5,616 nucleotides of DNA. Origin: Clostridiales bacterium UBA1246. GTDB lineage: Bacteria; Bacillota; Clostridia; Oscillospirales; Oscillospiraceae. Position 1 is the first letter of the stretch. Every line of letters starts with the position of its first letter. The notes below the pieces were generated by a model. It was not told the origin of the DNA and searched no databases. It was given only the letters and a program-made list of their open reading frames with translations. The translations under genes were made by a program, and so were the position numbers. Location: assembly GCA_002308315.1 (NCBI GenBank), contig DBWE01000108.1:7910-13525 (forward strand), given 5' to 3'. This document shows positions 1 through 4,725 of this stretch, one piece after another.

Positions 1-736
1 CCGCCGCTGCGAACACTACGCCGAGGATCATCCAGAGGCTTACGCTCTCGCCGGTCTGCGGGGAGGTCGGGGCGCCGTCGCCGGCGGCGGGGGCGGTCTG
101 ACCTACGGTGACGATGGCGATCGGGCTGAAGCCGGTAAGGGTAATGGTAAGTACGCCGTTCTCATCCAGGCTTACGTTCTCAACGACTTCCCATTCGTCG
201 CCTTCGTAGTTATGAAGGACGAAGAACATGTCGTCGGGAGTAAGGGTGGTCTGTATGGAGAAGGTGACGCTGCCGTCGAGATCCTCAACGATATCGCCAT
301 CCTTCATAATGGTCACGTCGAACAGATCGTAAACGACCAGGTCTTCCATTTCGACGTCCTGATCGGCGGCGTCGCTGCTGGCAGCCTTGGCGATGCTGAG
401 AGCGACGTGCATGCCGGAGGTAAGGGAGGCGACGGAATCCGCTTCGTCGACCTGCTCCTTGGCTTCCTGAAGCTGCTCGGCTATCTCCGCGTTGGGAGCG
501 GCAGAGGCTCTGGAGGACGGAGTGATGACCACCGAATAGTCCGCCGTGTCGGATACGAGATTGCCGTTTTCGTCATAAACGAGGACGTCTACGCCGTTTC
601 CGTCCGCATCGGTCTGCTGTACTACCTCGGGGGCGTCCTTGTTCTCGGCGCTGGGAGTGAACTCGACAGCAAACGCAGGAACGGTAAGGGCTGCGACCAG
701 CGCGAGGATCGCGAGGATTGCAATGATTTTTTTCAT
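1..736 (-). CDS. Secreted cell-wall-anchored protein with SPQTG sorting signal (3' end cut by window)
   Basis: The 245 codons visible encode a surface protein of unknown function. Residues 1-23 are a signal peptide (MKK, hydrophobic core, then AFA before VEF). The mature part is strongly acidic and has no cysteine. Residues 83-120 look helical (EIAEQLQEAKEQVDEAD). Residues 135-212 look like beta sandwich and end in a TGFSPIAIV stretch. I recall similar FSP(F/I)AIV strings just before the anchors of clostridial surface proteins. Residues 225-229 are SPQTG, followed by E and the start of a hydrophobic segment (LWMILGVVFAAA). The basic tail lies outside the window. This is a sortase sorting signal, and the (S/P)PxTG form matches what is known for Clostridioides difficile sortase B. 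The start ATG has AAAGGG nine bases upstream. The gene begins 38 bases after the sortase stop with no obvious terminator between, so it is probably co-transcribed and the sortase's substrate. The exact role (adhesin, wall spacer, polysaccharide partner) cannot be read from the sequence. Confidence 0.88.
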   Translation of the reverse strand, partial: MKKIIAILAILALVAALTVPAFAVEFTPSAENKDAPEVVQQTDADGNGVDVLVYDENGNLVSDTADYSVVITPSSRASAAPNAEIAEQLQEAKEQVDEADSVASLTSGMHVALSIAKAASSDAADQDVEMEDLVVYDLFDVTIMKDGDIVEDLDGSVTFSIQTTLTPDDMFFVLHNYEGDEWEVVENVSLDENGVLTITLTGFSPIAIVTVGQTAPAAGDGAPTSPQTGESVSLWMILGVVFAAA

Positions 737-774
737 GATTAAGCACCCTTTCATAGAATTTGCATGTATTGTCA

Positions 775-1596
775 TTATTCTTGATCTGCGGCGGCATTGT
801 CCTCCGCCTCCGGGTCTTCGGGCTCGTGACTGCCCATAACGAGGAAGCGGCAGGTCCTGTCTCCCATCAAACATGTGGATAGAATAACTACTTGACTATC
901 ATAACTCGGTTTTGCGTCTTTGTCAATATTTGATCCTATGGCTCTTATATCAAAAATTTCATTGAAAAAAGACTTGAATTGTCGCGCACTGCCGAAATCA
1001 TAGCTGTAAAGGATATGTCTTTTGTCCAGAGGCACGGCCGCGAACACTTTATAGTGTATTTCACGGTCCGGAAGATAAATGACGAACTCGTTGAGCTCGC
1101 TGAATTTTTCCGGGTCGGAATACAGCTTCTGCAGCTGTCCGAACATGGCGCCCGAGCTCATCCTGTGGCCGTAAAGCAGCGTGACCGGGTCGGAAAAATC
1201 CCTGCCGTTATACGCGCTCTCCGAAAAGATAGAGCCTGCCGGAGAATAGTTCTTATTCTCGTCGTGATCGAGATAAAACGCGTCGTTTTCGCTCTGCAGG
1301 ACCGGATAGCTTATATCCGTGCCGGGTATCTCGAGCCAGGCGTATATGTCGGGATTGATCTCCGCCAGCGCGTCAAAATCTATCGGGCTGACGTATTCCT
1401 CCTCGGGCGGCTCGCTCTCCTCCGGCGGCTGCGTCGGCGTCGGCGTCGGCGCGGCGGTAACGGGCGGGGGCGAAGGCGGCGCGGGAGGCTCGATGTGCCT
1501 GGTACCGGACGCTCTGAGCATGAAATGAGCCGCGAAGCAGGCGGCGGCAAGTATTATCAGCACTGCCGCGGCGGCATAAAAAACCTTTTTTTTCAA
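775..1596 (-). CDS. Class B sortase (membrane transpeptidase)
   Basis: This is a 273-residue class B sortase. Such enzymes cut surface proteins at an LPxTG-like motif and join them to the peptidoglycan cross-bridge or to another acceptor. Residues 5-27 form an uncleaved N-terminal membrane anchor. Residues 36-67 are a proline- and glutamate-rich stalk (PPAPPSPPP, TPTPTQPPEE). The catalytic domain runs from about 72 to 256, opening with the class B hallmark NPDIYAWLEIPGTDISYPVL. The catalytic residues are His144 (YGHRM), Cys242 (LSTCLMG) and Arg250 (CRFLV). An acidic tail follows (EPEDPEAED). The start is chosen as TTG because it has GGAGG seven bases upstream. An upstream ATG 16 codons earlier would add an Arg-rich extension and lacks support. 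The TTG overlaps the phosphatase stop as TTGA, implying translational coupling. The likely substrate is the SPQTG protein encoded next. The class B assignment is firm; the exact recognition motif is inferred. Confidence 0.95.
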   Translation of the reverse strand: MKKKVFYAAAAVLIILAAACFAAHFMLRASGTRHIEPPAPPSPPPVTAAPTPTPTQPPEESEPPEEEYVSPIDFDALAEINPDIYAWLEIPGTDISYPVLQSENDAFYLDHDENKNYSPAGSIFSESAYNGRDFSDPVTLLYGHRMSSGAMFGQLQKLYSDPEKFSELNEFVIYLPDREIHYKVFAAVPLDKRHILYSYDFGSARQFKSFFNEIFDIRAIGSNIDKDAKPSYDSQVVILSTCLMGDRTCRFLVMGSHEPEDPEAEDNAAADQE

Positions 1597-2297
1597 CGTA
1601 CCGCCTCCGCAGCGAAGAAATCGTCTTCCACGGCGCCGAGCCACGCGGCGGCGTCCTCGCCGCAGCGCCTGCGGATCTCGGCATAGGCCTCGTCGAGGCG
1701 GGGCCGCCTTGAAGTCATGTTATGACAGTCCGAGCCTATCATATGTATTTTCCTGTCCCTCAGCATTTTTACGGCGAAACGCCTCGTGCCCCGCTCGAGA
1801 AAGCTGTCCGCGTTCATCTGCATCAGCACTTCGCCTTCCGCCAGCCGCTCGATCACGTGTTTTTTCTGAAACGGCAGACACCGCTCCACGTGGGCAAGCA
1901 GCACCGCGACGCCGTGATCGTCGTTCATCCGCAGCACTTCGTCGACCACGCGGTCGTGCCAGGGCGCCTCCGGCATTTCCAGCAGAAGCAGAGGCGTGCC
2001 CTCGATCACAAGGGCTTTTATCTCCTCGGAGCGGCTTATGCCCTCATAATAGCTCACCTCGGCGCCCAGTCTGACGGCCGGGACGCCGTCGCTCCGGGCG
2101 TCGGCCAATATCCTTGCCGCTCTTTCCCGCCTTTCGAGAAATTCGGACAGCTTATGCCTTACGGCGTAAAAATGCGGCGTCGCCACGGAAACCGTCACTC
2201 CCTGTTTCTTCAGCAGCTCCAGCAGCGCAAGGCTTTCTTCCGTGCTGCCGCTGCCGTCGTCCACGTTCGGGAGTATATGACTGTGTATATCAACCAC
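1593..2297 (-). CDS. CpsB/YwqE-like PHP-family protein-tyrosine phosphatase
   Basis: This 234-residue protein belongs to the PHP-fold, metal-dependent phosphatases (CpsB, Wzb, YwqE) that dephosphorylate BY-kinases and their substrates in the cytoplasm. Metal-binding motifs appear in the family order: HSH at 5-7 within DIHSHILPNVDDGS, TPH at 40-42, Glu80 (LGAEVSYYE), AHVER at 135-139 and GSDCHN at 188-193. Length is close to the usual 240-250. The GTG start is chosen because it places the conserved DIHSHILP at the N-terminus, as in relatives. It lies inside the last codons of the kinase gene, giving an 8-base overlap. Longer versions of the frame add 72 low-complexity residues that are merely the kinase tail in another frame. 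The ribosome site is weak (GAAGAAAA), so translation is probably coupled to the kinase. It likely removes phosphate from the tyrosine tails of the kinase and adaptor. Confidence 0.93.
   Translation of the reverse strand: MVDIHSHILPNVDDGSGSTEESLALLELLKKQGVTVSVATPHFYAVRHKLSEFLERRERAARILADARSDGVPAVRLGAEVSYYEGISRSEEIKALVIEGTPLLLLEMPEAPWHDRVVDEVLRMNDDHGVAVLLAHVERCLPFQKKHVIERLAEGEVLMQMNADSFLERGTRRFAVKMLRDRKIHMIGSDCHNMTSRRPRLDEAYAEIRRRCGEDAAAWLGAVEDDFFAAEAVR
1604..1608 (-). promoter_or_regulatory. Ribosome binding site that fixes the TTG start of the sortase
   Basis: GGAGG lies seven bases before TTG (1594-1596) and inside the last codons of the phosphatase gene. It is the best ribosome site near the sortase N-terminus and supports TTG over the earlier in-frame ATG at 1644. 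The same arrangement (GGAGG, seven bases, start overlapping the previous stop) occurs at the kinase gene. Confidence 0.8.
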
Positions 2298-3189
2298 GGT
2301 TTTCTTCGGACTGCGCTTTGTTCCCGGTCTCCGCGGCCTGTTCCGGAGCCTTCTCAGCTCCCGGGGCTTTTGCCGCTTCGCTCCTGCCGGCTTCTTTTTT
2401 CTGCAGCGTCGGCCTTGATTCGTAGCCGTAGCCGTAACCGTAGCTCTTGTAATACTTTCCGTACTTCCCGTATTTTCCGTACTTCCCGTAGCGCCTGTAG
2501 CCCTTTCCCTCACCGCCGGCGCAGGTCAGCACGAAGCCGAGAAGCTTGGCGTCGGAAAACTGGAACTGCGACACGGCCTCCAGGACGGACTTTTTGTCGC
2601 TGTAATCCTGTCTGACGACCATGATCATCCCGTCGGTCAGCTTGGAGACCACCAGCGCGTCGGAAACGGCGTTCACGGGAGGGAGGTCTATTACGATGAA
2701 GTCGAAATGCTTGGCGTAGGTCTCTATGGTTATGCGCATGTTCTCCGAGCCCAGCAGCTCCGAGGGGTTGGGCGGGATATCTCCCGCGGTTATGACCTTC
2801 CAGTTGTCCATATATCCGGAGTCCTTGGTGATGTCCGTTCCGCTCGACAGACCCACCAGCAGATTGGAAAGGCCCGGGGAGGGCGAAAGCCTCAGGACCT
2901 TGTATATGGTCGGCAGACGCATGTCCGCTTCGATGGTAAGCACGCGCTTGCCCGTCTGAGCGAGAGAATAGGAAAGATTGATCGAGGTGGTGCTCTTTCC
3001 TTCTCCGCGCATGGAGCTCGTAATGCCTATCACGCGGCATTTATGCTCGCCCGGCATGCTGAAGATCACGTTCGTCCTGAGCAGCTTATACGCCTCCGAG
3101 GCGGCGAAGCTGAGGTTCGAGCACATCATCTGCCGCTTTTCGGCAGCGGAGTACTGTACGGAGTCGACTCTGTTCCTTCTCATAATCAT
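2290..3189 (-). CDS. BY-kinase (CpsD/YwqD-like tyrosine autokinase, polysaccharide export regulator)
   Basis: This 299-residue cytoplasmic ATPase is of the bacterial tyrosine kinase family, which works with a Wzz-type membrane activator to control capsule or exopolysaccharide chain synthesis. After EAYKLLRTNV (32-41), typical of the family, come Walker A (SSMRGEGKST, 58-67), Walker A' (LTIEADMRLP, 84-93), Walker B (FIVIDLPP, 164-171) and a C-terminal tyrosine cluster. That cluster is exceptional: eleven tyrosines in residues 231-256, arranged as YGK units then YGYGYGY. A further 43 residues rich in Ala, Glu and Lys follow, probably disordered. The usual first Asp of Walker A' is Glu87. The ATG has GGAGG seven bases upstream and overlaps the adaptor stop as ATGA. 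The adaptor and kinase are separate polypeptides, the arrangement usual in Gram-positives. Family identity is secure. The exported polymer is unknown, since no polysaccharide synthesis gene is in the window. Confidence 0.95.
   Translation of the reverse strand: MIMRRNRVDSVQYSAAEKRQMMCSNLSFAASEAYKLLRTNVIFSMPGEHKCRVIGITSSMRGEGKSTTSINLSYSLAQTGKRVLTIEADMRLPTIYKVLRLSPSPGLSNLLVGLSSGTDITKDSGYMDNWKVITAGDIPPNPSELLGSENMRITIETYAKHFDFIVIDLPPVNAVSDALVVSKLTDGMIMVVRQDYSDKKSVLEAVSQFQFSDAKLLGFVLTCAGGEGKGYRRYGKYGKYGKYGKYYKSYGYGYGYESRPTLQKKEAGRSEAAKAPGAEKAPEQAAETGNKAQSEENRG
2455..2490 (-). repeat. In-gene tandem repeat coding for YGK units of the kinase tail
   Basis: Four 9-base units (TAC-GGR-AAR) encode YGK four times. 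They are better described as two copies of an 18-base unit that differ at one base. The near-identity at DNA level, including wobble positions, points to recent tandem duplication. The copy number could vary between strains without disturbing the frame. Confidence 0.75.
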
Positions 3190-3965
3190 CGTTTTGCCTC
3201 CGTGCTTTTCCGGCTGCTGTCATAGTAGCCGTATTTCTTATAGTAGCCGTATCTTCCGGATTTGGTGCCCTTCAGATCCGGAATGGAAGCCAGGATGGGG
3301 ATATCGAGGGTCTTGGTGAGGGTCTCCTCATCGTGGATCTGATCGTCGAATATCCTCGCGAGTATGATCACCGCGCAGCTTACCACCACGCCCAGCAGCA
3401 GGCCGATCATCGTATACTTGCTGACGTTGGGAGAGGATTTCGTCGTCGGTGCGACGGCGTAATCGACTATCCTGACGGAGCTGCCGTCCACGACGTCGGA
3501 TATTTTGCCCGGCAGCACTCTCGCGATAACGTTCGCTATATACTGCGCCTCATAGGGATCGGGCGAGGTGACCTTTATACGGAATATCTCGGTGTTGTTC
3601 ACCGCGGAAGCGGTGACCATCTTCGAGAGCTCCTCATACGTGTAGTCGAGCTCGGCCTTTTCGATGACGTCCTCCAGAGTGCTGCGCGTGCCGAGTATGA
3701 CTATATAAGTGTTCACCAGGCTGTGCGCGGCGGACAGCTCCGAATTGTTTATGCTGAAATTGGTGCTGCCAAGAGAAAAGGAACTGTTGTTGACGTACAT
3801 AAGCGCGTTGGCGTCGTAGAGAGGCGTTACCAGATACCGAGCGTAGGCAAACATAGCCCCCGCGAACAGCACGGCTGCCAGAACGATCACCCATGCTCTG
3901 TGCCACAGGAGCTGAAGCAGTTCAAGCAGATCAAGCTCCGCGTATTCGTTCTTTTTTTCGTCCAT
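3186..3965 (-). CDS. Wzz/CpsC-like chain-length determinant, membrane activator of the BY-kinase
   Basis: This 259-residue membrane protein is of the Wzz family. Residues 1-21 are cytoplasmic (ELDLLELLQLLWHR, a common Wzz opening). The first membrane segment is about 22-41. The extracytoplasmic region (42-183) contains Asn/Ser-rich and helical stretches and ends with the proline motif APTTKSSPNVSKY. The second membrane segment is about 184-204. The C-terminal cytoplasmic tail (ARIFDDQIHDEETL, then IPILASIPD) is the region that contacts and activates the kinase in CapA/CpsC proteins. Unusually, the tail continues into a tyrosine-rich stretch (RYGYYKKYGYY, 238-248) with six tyrosines in ten residues, echoing the kinase tail. 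The ATG start has GGGGG five bases upstream. This is the first gene of the unit, about 125 bases after the predicted transcription start. The role in polymer length control is inferred from the family. Confidence 0.93.
   Translation of the reverse strand: MDEKKNEYAELDLLELLQLLWHRAWVIVLAAVLFAGAMFAYARYLVTPLYDANALMYVNNSSFSLGSTNFSINNSELSAAHSLVNTYIVILGTRSTLEDVIEKAELDYTYEELSKMVTASAVNNTEIFRIKVTSPDPYEAQYIANVIARVLPGKISDVVDGSSVRIVDYAVAPTTKSSPNVSKYTMIGLLLGVVVSCAVIILARIFDDQIHDEETLTKTLDIPILASIPDLKGTKSGRYGYYKKYGYYDSSRKSTEAKR
3197..3201 (-). promoter_or_regulatory. Ribosome binding site of the kinase gene
   Basis: GGAGG lies seven bases upstream of the kinase ATG, inside the end of the adaptor gene. The ATG shares bases with the adaptor stop (ATGA), so the two proteins are likely made in coupled fashion, fitting their action as a complex. 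Confidence 0.8.
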
Positions 3966-3970
3966 GTCTT

Positions 3971-3975
3971 CCCCC
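3971..3975 (-). promoter_or_regulatory. Ribosome binding site of the adaptor gene
   Basis: GGGGG followed by AAGAC and then the ATG. Spacing is five bases. The site lies within a short unpaired stretch after the 9-bp hairpin. Confidence 0.6.
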
Positions 3976-3992
3976 GGAAATATGAATTTTGC

Positions 3993-4016
3993 CCCTGACA
4001 GACCGGCCTGTCAGGG
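3993..4016 (-). promoter_or_regulatory. Perfect 9-bp hairpin just upstream of the adaptor ribosome site
   Basis: CCCTGACAG (3993-4001) and CTGTCAGGG (4008-4016) form a perfect 9-bp inverted repeat around a 6-base loop. It ends 17 bases before the GGGGG ribosome site of the adaptor gene. No U run follows on the minus strand, so it is not a typical terminator. It could be an operator for a dimeric regulator, since it also reads as a DNA palindrome, or an RNA hairpin affecting initiation or stability. Confidence 0.5.
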
Positions 4017-4021
4017 CAGCG

Positions 4022-4073
4022 GTAAAATCCAATCTGCTCCGCGCGGCGTCACGCGGCCAGACACACATTTTAC
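4022..4073 (-). promoter_or_regulatory. Leader stem-loop: AU-rich outer stem around a GC-rich inner hairpin
   Basis: In the untranslated leader a 7-bp inverted repeat (GTAAAAT 4022-4028 with ATTTTAC 4067-4073) encloses a GC-rich core. A 5-bp hairpin (CCGCG 4039-4043 with CGCGG 4052-4056) lies inside. The nested layout suggests a folded leader RNA. I do not recognise a known riboswitch class, and the long enclosed interval makes chance pairing possible. Confidence 0.35.
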
Positions 4074-4096
4074 AAATCGTTAAATGTTTTCAGTTG

Positions 4097-4125
4097 AGTT
4101 TAACACATTTCACGGAGCATATCAA
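4097..4125 (-). promoter_or_regulatory. Sigma-A-type promoter for the adaptor-kinase-phosphatase-sortase unit
   Basis: On the minus strand the -35 box is TTGATA (4120-4125) and the -10 box is TAAACT (4097-4102). They are 17 bases apart, and TG one base before the -10 makes it an extended type. The predicted transcription start is near 4090, leaving a leader of about 125 bases before the adaptor gene. It lies in an AT-rich stretch between the terminator-like repeat and a GC-rich leader. It is the only well-spaced promoter I found in the gap. Confidence 0.72.
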
Positions 4126-4189
4126 GACTTATTTAACGGCAAAATTTAGTTCATTTTCATTTATCATTATAAAGCACGCTTATATATGC

Positions 4190-4236
4190 CCGGGGGGACG
4201 TTTATCAGCGTCTGCCGCCGATAAGCGTCCCCCCGG
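4190..4236 (-). terminator. Large inverted repeat, probable terminator after the scaffold gene
   Basis: An 11-bp perfect stem (4190-4200 with 4226-4236, CCGGGGGGACG) continues, after one mismatch, into 5 bp (4202-4206 with 4220-4224). After a pair that is G-U in minus-strand RNA come 3 bp more, closing on a 5-base loop (4211-4215). It begins 25 bases past the stop of the scaffold gene and ahead of the next unit's promoter, where a terminator is expected. It is not followed by a clear U tract on the minus strand (GCAUAUAUAAG). It may therefore act as a weak or factor-assisted terminator, or as a 3' end stabiliser. Confidence 0.7.
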
Positions 4237-4260
4237 AACGTGCCCTTCCCCGGCAGGAAG

Positions 4261-4689
4261 TCAGTGACATACCTCGCAGTTGTCACAGTCGGGGAAAAGC
4301 TTGTGATCATATTCTATATTGTTTTTGTCGTAATAATCCTTGACCGCCGCGCGTATCGCCTCCTCCGCCAGCACCGAGCAGTGCAGCTTATGCGCGGGCA
4401 GTCCGTCGAGCGCCTCGGTCACCGCCTTGTTGCTCAGCGACAGCGCCTCGCTCACGGGCCTGCCTATGATAAGCTCGGTCGCCATGGAGCTGGAAGCTAT
4501 CGCCGAGCCGCAGCCGAAGGTCTCGAACTTCGCGTCGGTGACGATATCGTCGTCTATTTTAAGATATATCTTCATGATATCGCCGCATTTGCCGTTTCCG
4601 ACCTCGCCTATGCCGTCGGCGTTTTCAATGGAGCCGACGTTCCTCGGATTTCTGAAATGATCCATTACCTTTTCGCTGTACAGTGCCAT
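4261..4689 (-). CDS. IscU/NifU-type Fe-S cluster assembly scaffold
   Basis: This 142-residue scaffold receives sulfur from the cysteine desulfurase encoded just upstream, builds a [2Fe-2S] cluster and hands it to apoproteins. The three cluster ligands are visible: Cys35 (GKCGD, with Asp37), Cys60 (FGCGSAIASSS) and Cys104 in LPAHKLHCSVLAEEAI. The last motif has the Lys and His before the cysteine that are characteristic of IscU rather than SufU. The C-terminus adds an extra cluster, Cys135, Cys138, Cys141 and His142 (PDCDNCEVCH), beyond the canonical fold. The start is placed at MALYSEKV because GGGAG lies eight bases upstream and relatives begin here. An ATG five codons earlier lacks a good site. 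The gene follows the desulfurase by 36 bases and is presumably in the same transcript. Confidence 0.95.
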   Translation of the reverse strand: MALYSEKVMDHFRNPRNVGSIENADGIGEVGNGKCGDIMKIYLKIDDDIVTDAKFETFGCGSAIASSSMATELIIGRPVSEALSLSNKAVTEALDGLPAHKLHCSVLAEEAIRAAVKDYYDKNNIEYDHKLFPDCDNCEVCH

Positions 4690-4697
4690 ATCGTCTT

Positions 4698-4702
4698 CTC
4701 CC
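4698..4702 (-). promoter_or_regulatory. Ribosome binding site deciding the scaffold start
   Basis: GGGAG lies eight bases upstream of the ATG at 4689. It supports this start over the ATG at 4704, which would add only five residues (MGEDD). Confidence 0.7.
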
Positions 4703-4725
4703 ATCCCGTCTGTCCGACGAAAATA

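Noticed and set aside
212..742. 176-codon plus-strand open frame
   Set aside because: It lies opposite the surface protein gene, which has a signal peptide, ribosome site and sorting motif. The plus frame is Gly/Asp/Arg-rich with no recognisable domain.
1597..1644. 16-residue Arg-rich N-terminal extension of the sortase
   Set aside because: It lies within the phosphatase gene, and the TTG at 1596 has a far better ribosome site and puts the membrane anchor at the N-terminus.
979..1686. 235-codon plus-strand open frame with long Arg runs
   Set aside because: It is the mirror of the sortase gene. Arg-rich low complexity comes from the antisense of the proline-rich stalk.
2422..2499. Possible CRISPR-like or noncoding repeat
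   Set aside because: The units are 9 bases, in frame, without spacers, and code for the kinase tyrosine cluster.
2298..2513. 72-residue N-terminal extension of the phosphatase
   Set aside because: It is low-complexity and lies wholly within the kinase tail in another frame. The conserved DIHSHILP begins right after the GTG at 2297.
1722..2615. 297-codon plus-strand open frame
   Set aside because: It lies opposite the phosphatase and kinase genes, crosses their boundary, and has no domain or ribosome site support. It is a by-product of high GC.
3333..3998. 221-codon plus-strand open frame
   Set aside because: It is antisense to the adaptor gene, rich in His/Arg/Tyr, with no motif.
4166..4171. 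TATAAT on the minus strand as a second promoter
   Set aside because: Seventeen bases upstream is the GC-rich terminator stem, with nothing like a -35 box.
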